Source of the DNA: Azolla caroliniana
Taxonomy: Eukaryota; Polypodiophyta
Reading direction: 5' to 3'
Assembly: GCA_043228905.1 (NCBI GenBank)
Contig: JBHGNT010000013.1
Span: 13,392,001-13,456,000, forward strand
Length of the DNA stretch: 64,000 nt
Shown in pieces: positions 31,921-44,334 of this stretch (position 1 is the first letter of the stretch; the number at the start of each line of letters is the position of its first letter). Below the pieces are notes generated by a model. The model saw only the letters and a program-made list of their open reading frames with translations. It searched no databases and was not told the DNA's origin. The position numbers and the translations under genes are program-made.

Positions 31921-34029
31921 GGACTTGAACCTTTGCAAAAAAAAAAGTTAACCTCAAATCCTACTTCATCCATCTCATTGCCACAAGACTCGATGACTAT
32001 TATTACTTTATAGGAGCTTTTGAAGCTCTGAAAAATCTCATGATATTCTTGAATCACTAAGCAAATGGATGTCAAGATAAAGGATGAACAACATGGTGAA
32101 CTTTCATTTGTCGTAAGGCCATTTCAAAACGAAAAGAAAGAAAGAAAGTTGCACATGGCTAGGTCGTTGGGAGTCTCATTTCAAGCTTCACCCTAAGCAT
32201 GATGGTACAAAAATAGCTTATGTATTTTGTGGGTAAGGTGGGCAATATGTTGCTTGGTGTACGAACTTTGTACTTCAAGGAAATTGCCCAATACATGGGA
32301 TGAATTCGTTATCTTTAAATGACAGTTTTTACAGCCACTATCTAAAACTAAAGCAACATAAAGCTGAATGACTCTATCTAGTAAGTCATTTTGCTCTCTT
32401 GAAGATTGCCTTATTCATACACACACAAATTCAAAATTTGAGACTTGAGGTAGGAAATGATTTATCACTTGTTTTCTTCTTCTTCTTCTTTCTTCTTTTT
32501 TCCCCTAAAGAGATATGCCTTGGTATTATAAAATCATAAGAAATACAAAATTTGTGTTGGATAAAGGAGTATACCAACCGACTCCATTGTGCTCACATCA
32601 TAGCCGATTTGATGTGTATATACATACAAGAACTACACATATTTGTACACCATTATCGCTTGTTTTCTTATAGATGACATTCCAAAATCAAACTATTATT
32701 GGGTAGTGCATGATAAGGAATATACTAAGAACTTTGATGACAATGTCGACATTGTACTTTGATATACGTGCACTTAAAGGACCACAATCAACCCACATAA
32801 ACTAGAATAAAGCTTGGATCATTCAATGGGAATGGAAACCCAATTACTAATGTTGGTCAAAACACTAATTCTATTCTCCTTTCTTCTATTAAATTTCATC
32901 AAGTTGAATTCGAGATCAGAAAATATATTCTAAGGTTGGATATGCAAGAAATGTTACAAATAATTGCACGAGATAACATCATGGACCATAGTTGTTGAAG
33001 ATAGAGCACGATTTTATGTTGATCATAATAGGCATCCTCATGTTCTTCCATGTCCCTTTTAATTGTCAAAGTTATATCTACAAGTAAGTGGGCTAAATTA
33101 GCCCCGTGCTACTTTGGATCTTTTACATCCCTAACGTGTATTGATTCATTTGCATATTGTCTTGATCTTCCTGATGGCATTGACATCATCATGTTTTCCA
33201 TGTGAGTTGCCGCGAAGAACTTATGGGTTCCAATGACAACCATGAAATATATGGTAATTCATGAGGATTTATCTTCTAAGCCTCGTTTGCCAAGAAACAT
33301 TCTTGATGCGCGTGGAACTAAACATTTGAGATCTAAACAAATCCAAGAATTCAAAATGAAATGGTTAGATTGGATTGGTTGTGATGCCACATATTCTTAA
33401 ATCTAATTTCCTTGATTTTGATTTGTCACTGCAATGTTTTGAAAATGGGGAATATGTTGTACGGATGATTTTACGAACCAATTCTATATCTAATTTTAAT
33501 GGGTTTAGGATACAATTGTTAGGAAACGATTATCCCAAGAATTGGACAACATCATAAGACCTATGACACATGGGAACATGTGGTGGTCTCAAAGCCTTAT
33601 GTGTTGAGCTATATAAAAGGAACCAATGACCTCCTTCATTACAACATCTTTGTTGGTTATATTTGAATAGAAAGGTTATAATATAGATAGAGAAAGAGAA
33701 GATAGAGGAGTATCCTAATGTCAAATAGTTATAACATACTTCATATGAATTGTCAACAATCTCATTATGATATCTCTTAGAAGGTGGTATTTTTTTTATA
33801 TATTATCGTTTCTTCAATGCAATTTATAAATTATATTGTTGTATTGTGTATCTTAGCAGTATAATCAAACTCTTAGATTTAAGAGATCTATAATCAAACA
33901 TCCTTGAAATTATATTTTATATTTACTTTCAAATATGTGCTCGAACGTTTTATTCAACATCCCCCTCCCCCAAGCACAAATGTATATCATGGATTCTTAG
34001 CTTTTTCCGAAATTTAAAGATTATATCTC
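31921..34029. other. AT-rich intergenic DNA
   Basis: No gene recognised. TTC repeats near 32470-32500. The segment 33540-33660 contains GAGCTATATAAAAGGAACC and resembles 30186-30300. Short ORFs here (for example 33375-33557) have no family signal. Confidence 0.5.
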
Positions 34030-34275
34030 TTAGAAAACCTTTAGTGAGAACATCTACAAATTGGTTTATGGTTTTGATATACTCTAGATCTACAAGTTAC
34101 AACCCCTTCAATTAACATTATAAAACTTATGTTATCATAAAATATTTGAATCTGCCTTCGTATAGTAAATCCAAGATATTTGAGCAATATCTTCATCCAT
34201 AGAGCCTCACAAGTTGCTTGTGTAGCAACTCTATACTCAAATTTGGTATTGCTTAAAGCAATTGTTGGTTATTTC
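34030..34275 (-). pseudogene. Copia RNase H relic
   Basis: On the minus strand, translation reads NTKFEYRVATQATCEALWMK, then ILLKYLG and IQIFYDNISFIML. This follows the copia RNase H pattern STEAEYRAATxATCEAxW...LLxxLG...IYCDNQSAI, and a further frame gives RSRVYQNHK. Catalytic positions are degraded (F for A, N for Q) and frames shift. No LTR is recognisable nearby. Confidence 0.75.
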
Positions 34276-37200
34276 TTCAACATCCATGACGTTGTTGCAC
34301 TACCAAACAAACTCAACATTCCACTTATTCTCTTTCAAATATTTTCTCGTACATTGCATGTCGTGACTCGTAGCCAAAAGGGCGGGGAAAGATAAGTGTG
34401 AGGGAGAAGTATTGGTTGGGATGCTACAAATTACAATGCGTTGTATCCCCGACATGATGTAAGAAATACATACAATGAATGATATTTGTGCTAAATATTT
34501 ATTACTCTTTGATATCTTGATATATCATTCTTCAATTTTGCCATATTTTTAACCCACGCTAAAATATCTTCAACTAATTAAAACAAACATACATTTCCAC
34601 ATTGAATATAAGGGGTTGTTTACTAATGGGGCAAGGTAATGCCCATTGCCTATACATTTCAATGCCTTTCCATGTCATATATCAAGGGGGTTTGAAAAAT
34701 GATTATGCATTCAAATAACGTCTAATTTTCACTAAGTATGAGCTCCACCTCGTTGCCCAAATAACTAATGTAGCCAATATGGTTATAATGCTTATAATGG
34801 ACAAAACAAAACCTTAAAGTTTGTTATGAAGATATTCCAATGTGTGGAGTGGGCATAGGCCTAAACATTGTGATGTTATGAACTAGTGAGCAAACAATGA
34901 GAGGACCACCCAGAGGCCTAGGTCAAGAAATAACATATGGTCATAACTATTGCAAGGTCCTCGAGTAATTGTTGTGCATGGCAACACAAATGTGCACATC
35001 AAATCAGCCATGATGAGAGTACAAGAGAATCGGTTGGTATATCCAACACAACTTTTGTATTTCTTATGATTTTATGATTTTATGTCAAAAAAAATGTGCA
35101 CACATGAGACTAACCAACCCAATTGGCATGAGTAACCATACTTCCATATAATTGCATTTCACTTACAACACTTTGTCCCCATGTTGCAAAATGACATGTA
35201 AGAAGTTTTGAAGTAAGAATTATTACTGCAGATGAAGATCTTCCCTAAGTGCGTGAAAAAAAGCATAAAATATAAATGAACAATGCATGAGTTAGCCTTA
35301 TGAGTTCATCAAACTTGGCCTTCAAAAGCAATAAAAGAATCTCTTTCTAAAGCATGAAGGGGAACCAATCAAACCTTAATCAAGAAGTTACATTTTATTC
35401 TCTCTCTCTCTCTCTAACTAAAATAAGGAGAATACATAAAATAACGATAAATATACAGTATGTGCAATAATTAGCCAATTGAAACAATAGAAAGCTTCAA
35501 ATATCTTGGGTTAGAGGTTCTCTCAAACTATAGATAGAATGAATGTGCTAACCACCACTTAGAAGCATGAAAGAGTTATCGAGTACATGGAAAGGCTTAT
35601 CGAGTACATGGTTAAGGTTTTCTTTTTAACCTCACTTCAACTTTCTAGGATCACATGGAAAGCAAGTACAAATATTTGACTTACACATAAAATCATTTTG
35701 GGTTCCAGATGGATGGAACATGGCATATTCTTCCTAATTCCAAAATTTTAACCATGAATGGCACATCCATTGATGCAAATCATCTCTCAATTATCCACCA
35801 CTTTATTCGATTATATGCTTCTACTTACCTTCATAATATATGGTATATCAAAAGCATCATGTAAATTGCCATCGCTACACCTAATCAACATGTATTCACT
35901 TTCCGCTTACACTATGCAACAATGCATGCCCATAATAACACACCTCCCCACTTTTTTAAAGTTATAACTAGAAGAATATATATATATATATATATATGAA
36001 TTAGTCCACCATTTGATTTGATTGGGTCAAAACACTCAAATAATTTATAGGTTCACGAAATTTGATGTGGATGCTAACATATCGCTCACATTAGCTAACT
36101 TGAATTTCAGACTATACCAAAGTTGTAGAAGTCAAAATGATAGAGAACAAGGAGGAAAACAAAGTAAAAGCTATGACAACAGAGTTTAAGTTCTGCTTCT
36201 CATTAAACTCTGTCATGTCAGTCGAATTAGCTAACTTACTTGTCAAACTATACCTAAGTTGTTGAAGTCAAAATGATAGAGAACAAAGGAATGAAGTGAC
36301 AACAAAGTTTAACTTTTGTCACTTTCCCTCTTTTACAACTAACTAGCGTGCAATGGCGTTAAGTGGTGGTGTTAGTTTCTAACAAAAAAATTAGGAAGGT
36401 CTAATATATTGTTCGAATATCCACACCACAATTTCGATTATTTCATGGCATGTGCCATGTAACATTCTCTCTGCTCGTCTACCTTGTAATAATTTTTATA
36501 TTCTATAACTTGCTAGATGAGTGTGAATCTAACTTAAACCATCGAATGTGAACTCAACTTAACATGAACCTTTAAAGCGTGCTTTTAATTTCTATGAACC
36601 AATTGAATATTTAGAATTTTGGGTACATAAAATCATATGCAATATATGCAAATGGAAATCAACACATCCACGTGTCCATTGTCAACGATGCCTGTGGTAA
36701 AGTGCGTGAAACCACATGTTTGGCCTAAACACAAGTGCTAGAGAGAAGAAAGATTAGAAAGAGATAAATTAATCAAGAAATGATTGCAATGCGCAAGTTA
36801 TAATTTCTTAGCCAAACTTGTCCTAACGAACCGTGACTACGAATAGAACAAAACATTGCTGAAATCTTTATATCGAGTATATATACATATCATATATCCA
36901 TACGGATACTGTTTTCTTGACATGACTTGAAGAACCTCATCTACCATATAAATTGTATTGACTTTATCCACACAATCAAAAAGCGAGGAAGGAAATCCTT
37001 TTGGTTTAAATACGATGTATTTATCAAGAAAAATCCTACTCGTCTTTTATAGTGCATCCAAATGCAATATGCTTTTTTCATGGAAACTATAGTCTATGTA
37101 CATATGTTTATTAGTATTTGCCTTTTTCTATTTATCTTCTTGTGTCTCCCTCATGGAATACATTTGTTCATCTATGACTATTTATATACATGGTCTCTTT

Positions 37201-39182
37201 CTCTTTCCACTCTCATTTTTATTTTCATAACAATACTTTACCATAGTGGTAAGTTGTTAGCCTACCATTTGTTCGTCTTTGACTATTTATATACAACCCT
37301 TTTTCTCTTTCCCCTCCCTTTTCTATTTTCATAAAATACTTTAACCTACCGGTAAAGTTGTTAGCCTACCAACTCTAAAGCAATGGTCCTTTTCCTCCTC
37401 TTAACTTTACTAGATGACTCTATGGAATGTTAGGGTTGACCGTTGAACAAATGACCTTCTCATCTTTACACCCTCTCCAACTCTAAGGTCGTGGATTCAA
37501 TGCCATCTCTTGTTTTCTAGGTGCCACTATGGAATGTAGGGATTGAACTCATGAGTCATGACTTTTTGCTCTCTCTGGTTCACTCTTTTCCTTCTTTAAT
37601 GTTCATGTGTAAGTTGCATGTTTCTTTTGATGACTACTTTTGTTATTGCTTAAACTCAAAATATGTGGAAGTTCAAGTCACATTGAAGTACAATTTTGCC
37701 GCACATTCAATTACTTTTATTGTCCTTTAATTCATTAGCAAATGGCACTGTTTAAACATACACCAATAGAATTATTTATCTCCATTCAATTTTATGGGGG
37801 TATTTGATTGCTCAAGTATCTTCATTTCCTAACTTGTGACGGTTTATAAGAAGCGAACTTCTTCTCATCAAACCTCAAACACCATGTGGGTCATCACATA
37901 TGATAAATGGCTCAAGTAAGAGCTTATGTATGCATCTAGAACCTTGGAATCTTTGTAAAAGAAAGACTCAAATAAGTAAAACACTTCTTGTTGATTTCAA
38001 GGGGAGAATTCAACATCATTTAGCATGTACAAATATACACGAGTTGGCAGAATATTACAATACCAAAATATTAATCAAATCTAAGAGAAAAACGCAAGAT
38101 AGAAACAAAGTGTTTTGACAAATTAAGTTCGACATTTGGAATCCGAAACTAACGAATCTATGACATGATGATGAATCCATGGTACAACTTGGAAGCATAA
38201 ATCAACGAAATCTAACAAAAGCGTTAAGTAGGGAACAAGTTAAAAGTTTTAAGAGTGTGTTGGAGAGTAAAGAGCATATGATACAAAGTTGAATATATGG
38301 TATAAGTTGGAATTCAAGATCAAGTTCAATGAACTACATGAAAATAGTTACATGTAGCAAGAACATATACTCATGGTGAGTTATTTATGGAAAACTTAAT
38401 ATACACACACATGCAGGATATGTAACTATGTGATTGGATAAGTCACATTTGGAAAAAGATGATGATTGCTCGTGAAACAAGGAAGGTTTTATAAAGTATC
38501 AAATTGACGATACCAATTGCATAATTAGCAATGCCTAGCTAGAGAGATGATGCTAGGCTTTGGAAAGATGGTGTAAAGGTAAAGAGGCTTTTAGTTGTCG
38601 ATTAATAAACATTATCATCGCATGCACATGATAGGTTTCTAAAGAATATTTCATCTTGTCATTGAAATGGCAACCTGCGGACACAATACACCACATAGTG
38701 CAATTGTGAGCAATGTGTTGTTAGGAAGTGTACAAATATGATGGGAACGTGGCATAATGAGTAATATCGAGTGTCTAATTGTTTATTATATTCTCGACAT
38801 GTACATGTTTATTTATTGCATATTTCCATTGTCCGATTAATGTCGACATGAATCTCTTTGTGTGGTTATGGCGTGATACATTAGAAAAGTATTACATTTT
38901 ATAAGAGTGCCATCATATTGAAAAAGGAAGAAGATGTTCGTGTAAATATAACCATGTAGGTTGGTGGACCTGCAATAGTGCATGAATATGTATGAATAAG
39001 GCGATTAGCATAAACATGCAAAATATTCGATCGAATTGAAAACGGAATCATAAATCAAATCCTATAAAACAATTAGTGCATTGCATACGATTTTTAATCG
39101 AGCCGACCATATACGAGCATGAAAATGTGCAAAATAAGTCTTGAACAAACAAAGTAGTGGTTGTTATGGGATACACATATGA
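34276..39182. other. Long gene-poor AT-rich region
   Basis: I see no supportable gene in nearly 5 kb. Minor structures: a CT run near 35398-35414; an AT microsatellite at 35977-35997; a duplicated segment (ACTATACC..AGTTG..GAAGTCAAAATGATAGAGAACAA) at about 36110-36155 and 36240-36290; and a repeated GGTAA(G)TTGTTAGCCTACC motif near 37240-37370 within pyrimidine-rich DNA. The ORFs at 37062-37334 and 37521-37730 are pyrimidine-run artefacts or unsupported. Confidence 0.5.
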
Positions 39183-39395
39183 TCAATTTTAGGGAATAGA
39201 GACTACAAAATCGAGTCAAAACATGCTTGCTCCCTTGCCCCGTTCTTATAATATAGACAAAGTTGTTCTAGACTTGAGCATTGATCTAGGGTGGGGTCAT
39301 GATCAAACTTAGGGGAAAATCGAGTCAAAACATGCTTGCCCTCTTATCATGTAGGCAAAGGCCGTCTAGACTCGAGCACATTGATCTACGGTGGG
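39183..39395. repeat. Two-copy tandem duplication (about 115 bp)
   Basis: Copies share AAAATCGAGTCAAAACATGC, TAGACAAAG or TAGGCAAAG, and TTGATCTAGGGTGGGGT. They lie at about 39183-39296 and 39297-39395. Confidence 0.75.
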
Positions 39396-39445
39396 GTAAA
39401 AGAAAAGAAGAAGAAGGGTAGAGAGGATCCGAAAAGGCGATGCTC

Positions 39446-39500
39446 GGATTCAATCGAGTTATGAATTCGAACCAGTGACAAGTAGTTGAGCCACCCATGG
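39446..39500 (-). repeat. tRNA-like (SINE-head-like) unit
   Basis: Minus strand reads GGGTGGCTCAACTACTTGTC and then TGGTTCGAATTC, matching the A-box and B-box arrangement of an internal RNA polymerase III promoter. There is no cloverleaf-quality tRNA. Confidence 0.4.
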
Positions 39501-39689
39501 TCTTGTGATGGCAAACATACACGTGGAGAGTCATTTCACACTGGAGTGGGCTTCGTTCCTAGGAAGACAGACAAGGCAGCCATCGTTAGAATGGCAAGGC
39601 AAGGCATGGGACCGTAATCGATCAATCGATCGGTCGGTGCGAGATGTGAAGATGAAAGAGGGATGGACAAAAATGCGGCGGGCGGGCGC

Positions 39690-40233
39690 GTGGTTCATGG
39701 AGTCTCTCTCTCTCTCTCTCTCTCTTGTCTTCTCTTGTCTCAGTGACTCTATCTATGTAAGTAAAAATGGTGGCATGGGGGGCTAAATTTGGAGAGAAAA
39801 AAGAGCAGAGAGAGAGAGAGAGGCAATATTGATTCTCTCTTTTTCTTCTTTTCTCTCTCTTCTTTCTCTCCCTCTCTCTCTCTCTATCTCTTCCCTTCCT
39901 TTTTTGTGTCCACAAATCTTTTGATTCTTTATTTTCTCTCTCTCTCTCTCTCTCTCTTCATCTTCTTCCTTTTTTGTGGAGATTCTCTCTCTTTCTCTCT
40001 CTCTCAATTGCCTGTTTTGTCTCTCTACCATACAAAAGTCTCCCCTGTTTCTTTTAATTTCCTCTGTTTCTTTTCTTTTTGTGTGCTGTGTGTGGTTTCT
40101 TTCTCTCCCATGAGATTATAATATAAAGCAGAGGAGGAAGAAGGAAGAAGAAGAAACACAAAAAGAACAGAACAGAACAGAGACATCACTATCCCAAAAC
40201 CTTTGGATCCGTATATATCTGTAAGTAAATTTG

Positions 40234-40269
<36 letters not shown>

Positions 40270-40500
40270 ATTTCCATGTCTTTTTCTGGTTTTTTGTTTT
40301 GTTATGATAAAGGCCGCATAACACTGTTGATGTCTTTTGTTCTGTAGATGCCCTCTCTCTCTCTCTCTCTCTTCCATTCCTTTTTTCCTTTTCTTTTTTT
40401 CTTCGTGATGTGATTGATGTTTACCCTAATCATCAACAAACCGCCTTTCCTCTCTCTTTCTCTCTCTCTCCCCCCCCCCCCCCCCCCCTTATTATATCCC
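39690..40500. repeat. Pyrimidine-rich microsatellite belt upstream of GGP
   Basis: Repeated CT tracts (39705-39725, 39935-39957, 40237-40267, 40350-40371 and others), some GA, and a C run of about 20 at about 40470-40488. The long ORFs predicted here are Leu/Ser or Arg/Glu runs from CT repeats and are not genes. A TATAATATAAAG motif at about 40116 could be an alternative promoter. Confidence 0.85.
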
Positions 40501-40520
40501 TCTCTTACACAGGCCCTCTG

Positions 40521-40527
40521 TATAAAT
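40521..40527 (+). promoter_or_regulatory. TATA box of GGP gene
   Basis: TATAAAT lies about 150 bases before the first leader splice donor at 40676, which implies transcription from about 40550. Inference from position only. Confidence 0.5.
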
Positions 40528-40549
40528 CATTCTTCTTCCTCTTCAACAC

Positions 40550-41824
40550 ACTTTAACAATATCTTGCCAAAGACTTCTAGCTTTCTCTTGGACTCCCCCC
40601 CCAGATAGATAGATCTTGTTTGTATATTTCTCGTACAAGTCTCCTGGCATTGCTCCTTTTGTCTCCACACGCTAGGTAAGTCCTTTCGGGTTTGATTATC
40701 ATTCTGTGTTTTCGTTTGTCTGATGTACTTGCATATATTTTGATGCTTCCGCGATTAACAAACTTTTACTTGAATTGATTTCTTCGTTAATCAGGGCCAA
40801 TTTCATTTTTTTGATTCACTTATGAATTGATTTCTTCATTAATCAGGGACAGTTTCATCTTTTTATTCACTTATGAATTGATTTCTTCATTAATCGGGAC
40901 AGTTTCATTTTTTTATTCATTTATTATTGGAATTTCTGTCTAATTTATGCACATACATGTATTATGCTATAACCAATTCGGGTGTTTTTAAAGGTTCATC
41001 GTTTCCTACTCTAGGGTTTGATGTCTGATGCATGCATATTTTTTTAAGTGTTCCATAACTAAAGGATTGACTTACATGCCTTTCAAAATTTATTTTCCTT
41101 CATCATGCAAACGTTAATCCATAGTCTTCTTTATGTGCTCTGTAAAACTGTGGTCTTTTCTTAATAGTGATGGTCTTACCAGAGATGATTTGTGAATTGG
41201 TTTCGTTAACTAAATATGCATGCAATAAGCTAATATCCCTATCTATTGTTAATGGTCCCATAACCCATATACTGAAGGTCAAGTGTTAATTGCTTGTCCG
41301 TACACGTGCGAAAGACCTTAATACCTAATCCATCATGATGGAAATGCAGCACTTTTGAATTTGGTTTGTTTTTCCTTTGGACATGCAATAACTTATCATC
41401 GATTGGACACTTTGAATGTACTAATTGAGGCATTGCATGTGGGATGCAGGAATTTTTTTTTTGCTGAAGTTTCGGAGGGTGGTTCGAGTGCATTCCTGAG
41501 AGATTCATCACCAGTTTGGAAGTTGCGGACGTGGGGGATCAACTGGAGGATAGTCAAAGTGGGGCATCACGGCTTTGAAAATTAAGCCCCTCGCAGATCT
41601 TCGACAGTGTACATATGCGAGGAAGATCCACGACGCTTTCTTGCTTGTGAGCCATCCTTCAATACACGGAGGCCGGGGCGCCACCCCTGCTGAGGGCGGG
41701 CAACCTTCAGATCTCCAATACTTAGCAGGGGGAGGTTCCTTCCCTTCCTTTTCAACTTTCCGTTTCTTCCCTCTCGAGGAGAAACCGAAAGTTGTTACTG
41801 CCACCCCTGAAAAGGTTGAGAAAC
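40550..41824 (+). promoter_or_regulatory. GGP 5' leader with leader intron
   Basis: The first non-coding exon ends at the donor GCTAG|GTAAGT (40675/40676); the leader intron ends at the acceptor GGATGCAG|GA (41449/41450). The second exon holds the uORF and the main ATG. Inside the intron, a unit of about 55 bases (AATTGATTTCTTCATTAATCAGGGACAGTTTCAT) occurs three times at about 40773-40935. The transcription start is assumed, not seen. Confidence 0.65.
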
Positions 41825-42298
41825 ATGCTTACCATCAAGAGGATTCCGACACTTCTCTCCATCTATCAGGATGGTGGGGTGGAACGCCCCGGCTGTGGAA
41901 GAAACTGTCTGGGTTCTTGTTGTATTCCTGGCAAGTTAAAAACTCTTCAATTTACTTGTTGTACGCCTTTGTTTCTTATTATGGTAGATAACTTGCTGTA
42001 TGTTTGTGCTCTATAATTATATATTTTCTAACATAGCATAACATAACATAGGCTACTAGCATTGAACTTTAGTTTCATATGTGTTATGCATAGTTTATAT
42101 GAGATAATTATACATATCCCATGACATGATATTTTGGTTTATTTATATATGGTACAAATTTATTACAAAGGGAAACCTTGTACGGGGATAATCTTTATGT
42201 CATGCTGTTTTAATGTTGATATACGATAGAGATCGATATGAAGGGGAAACATAGGCAGTTGCAAATCTGAATATCGTAAATAATCTTGCAGGAGCTAA
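41569..42298 (+). promoter_or_regulatory. ACG-initiated regulatory uORF of GGP
   Basis: The frame opens after a TAG at 41551. Its first near-cognate start is ACG at 41569, as described for VTC2/GGP genes, where a conserved uORF represses GGP translation when ascorbate is high. The peptide is strongly constrained: PLADLRQCTYARKIHDAFLL, SHPSIHGGRGATPAEGG and LQYLAGGGSFPSFSTFRFFP. The frame contains no stop before the main ATG at 41825. It continues to the exon end (41930) and, after splicing to 42292, stops at TAA 42296-42298. That makes 122 codons and over 100 nt of overlap with the main ORF. The family peptide, as I recall, is 60-65 residues. That uORF function is conserved here is inferred from sequence. 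Confidence 0.85.
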
Positions 42299-44334
42299 GC
42301 TACCTGTATATACTTTCTCTGGAAGCAAAACAAAAGGTCATTGCCATGATATGCTCGATTCTTCAGATAGTGACTCTGAAAACTGTGATGCTCAGTTCCT
42401 CGATTCTCTTATCCTTGGACAGGTTCTTAATAATAAAATCATGTATTCTGGATAGAATTTTTCTTTACACTGATGTGACGAAAACATAACCTTTGTAACT
42501 GTGCTTTTTCAGTGGGAGGAACGATCAGCCCGTGGGCTCTTCCGCTATGATGTGACAGCTTGCGAGACCAAGGTGTGTATATGCATTAAAAAGATTGAAT
42601 GGATTGGGTTTGTGAATTTTTTTTTGAAGTGGAATGCCACTTTTGCTGTGTGAAAGGTTCTTCCTGGGGAATTTGGATTTGTTGCACAACTGAATGAGGG
42701 GAGGCATTCGAAGAAACGCCCTACAGAGTTTCGCGTTGACCAAGTTCTTCAAGCTTATGATCCCAAAAAGTTCAACTTCTCTAAAGTAGGTCAAGAGGAG
42801 GTCTTATTTTGCTTTGAGGAGAGCAAGGATGAGCATTATGGTTATTGTGATGAGATGGTGGTTGGCAAAAGTCCGAATATTGTTGCAATAAACGTGAGGA
42901 AGAATCTCTACGTTGGCTCTAGTGGGGTAATCAATCAAGATGGCATCATTTCTTGTATTAAATTTTTTATTCATTTTCAGGTAAGTCCAATTGAATATGG
43001 TCATGTTCTACTTGTGCCGAAACTACATGACTGCAAGCCACAACAAATTGATGAAGAAAGTTTCCGCCTTGCCTTGCACTTTGCTGCTGAAGCCAATAAT
43101 ACAAGTTTTCGTGTGGGTTTTAACAGTCTCGGAGCATATGCGACTATCAATCATCTTCACTTTCAGGTAATTCTTTTGGTCTTTCAAAGTCACAGAAGAT
43201 TTCTATTCATAGTCCCACAAAGTGATAACTTACGTGACACAATTTAAAATGTATCAAAATCTGAATGTTGTATTTTTTCTAATTTGAAATATTTCAATCC
43301 ATGGTCAATGAAAGTGCTATAATTCCATTACACACCCACATGCACTAAGATTTAGATATGACATGTTCTCTGACATGGATAATTCCAATTTATGGTTTGT
43401 GAAGTGGTAACACCATCACATGCACAAGTGCCAAGGTCATGAATATGAAATTCACGTCAATTGTTCATAGAGTGAGCTCAAATGTACCAAAAGATTGATA
43501 TATTATATGTGCTACTATTCGTGTTTCTTCAGGCTTATTACCTTGTGGCTCCATTTCCTGTGGAGAGAGCTGAGGTGAAGAGGATTGGAAGTCTGAAGAA
43601 GAATAAGTCATGTGTGAAAGTATTTGAATTGGCCAATTATGCGGTAAATGGATTGGTATACGAGTGCACCGGAAGCTTGAATGATTTGGCCAATTGTGTG
43701 GCTAGGGCTTGTATGGTTCTCCAAGAACGCAATATTCCATTCAATGTCCTCATTGCAGATTGTGGGCTTCGAGTCTTTCTTTTCCCACAGGTAAATATTT
43801 TTTCCTTTTTTATTATAATGAAAATGCTAAACAAAACTAAAACTTGGCACCCAATATTGGCTTCAAATAAATGAAGACCTTACCGTTGTTTTTGGCATAA
43901 AATAATGAATACTATTTTGCTTGAATAAAATGCTCTAACCAAATTTGTTTTTCGTGTGCCAGTGTTTTGCTGAAAAGCAAGCCTTAGGCCAAGTAGATCA
44001 AAGCATTCTGGATACACAAGTGAATCCAGCCGTATGGGAGATAAGTGGGCATATCGTTCTGAAACGAAGGGAGGATTACGAGGCTGCAACTGAAGAATAT
44101 GCATGGAAACTACTCGCTGAAGTCTCTCTCTCGGAAGAGAGATTTAACGAAGTTAAACACTTTTGCCTTGAGGCTTCATGGAAAGAAGACGAACATACCT
44201 TGAATGATCAAATGTTCTCTTTCATCCCATTGAATAATAATGAAGGACTGAAGCTTCCAGAACAGAGCATCAGTGGGAAGAAAAGTAAGGCGAAAAACTT
44301 CACATCCATGTCCTTGCAAGAAACCGTCGTGTAG
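41825..44334 (+). CDS. VTC2/GGP: GDP-L-galactose phosphorylase, seven coding exons
   Basis: Converts GDP-L-galactose and phosphate to L-galactose-1-phosphate and GDP, the controlling step of the Smirnoff-Wheeler ascorbate pathway in cytosol and nucleus. Coding exons: 41825-41930, 42292-42422, 42513-42572, 42657-42893, 42981-43166, 43533-43790, 43963-44334; 1350 nt, 449 aa. The N-terminus MLTIKRIPTLL and CGRNCLGSCCIPG are family hallmarks. FRYDVTACETK, FGFVAQLNEGRH and RPTEFRVD follow. The HIT-type catalytic motif HLHFQAYYL is intact across exons 5 and 6, and NPAVWEISGHIVLKR lies near the C-terminus. Intron 1 is GC-AG: the donor CCTG|GCAAGT is required to keep CCIPG-AKLP in frame. Intron 2 has a weak donor (CAG|GTTCTT). 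VTC2 and its paralogue VTC5 cannot be separated here. Confidence 0.96.

Noticed and set aside
39622-40377. Several overlapping ORFs on both strands rich in Leu/Ser/Phe or Arg/Glu
   Set aside because: They are translations of CT/GA microsatellites in the GGP upstream region and have no domain or splice support.
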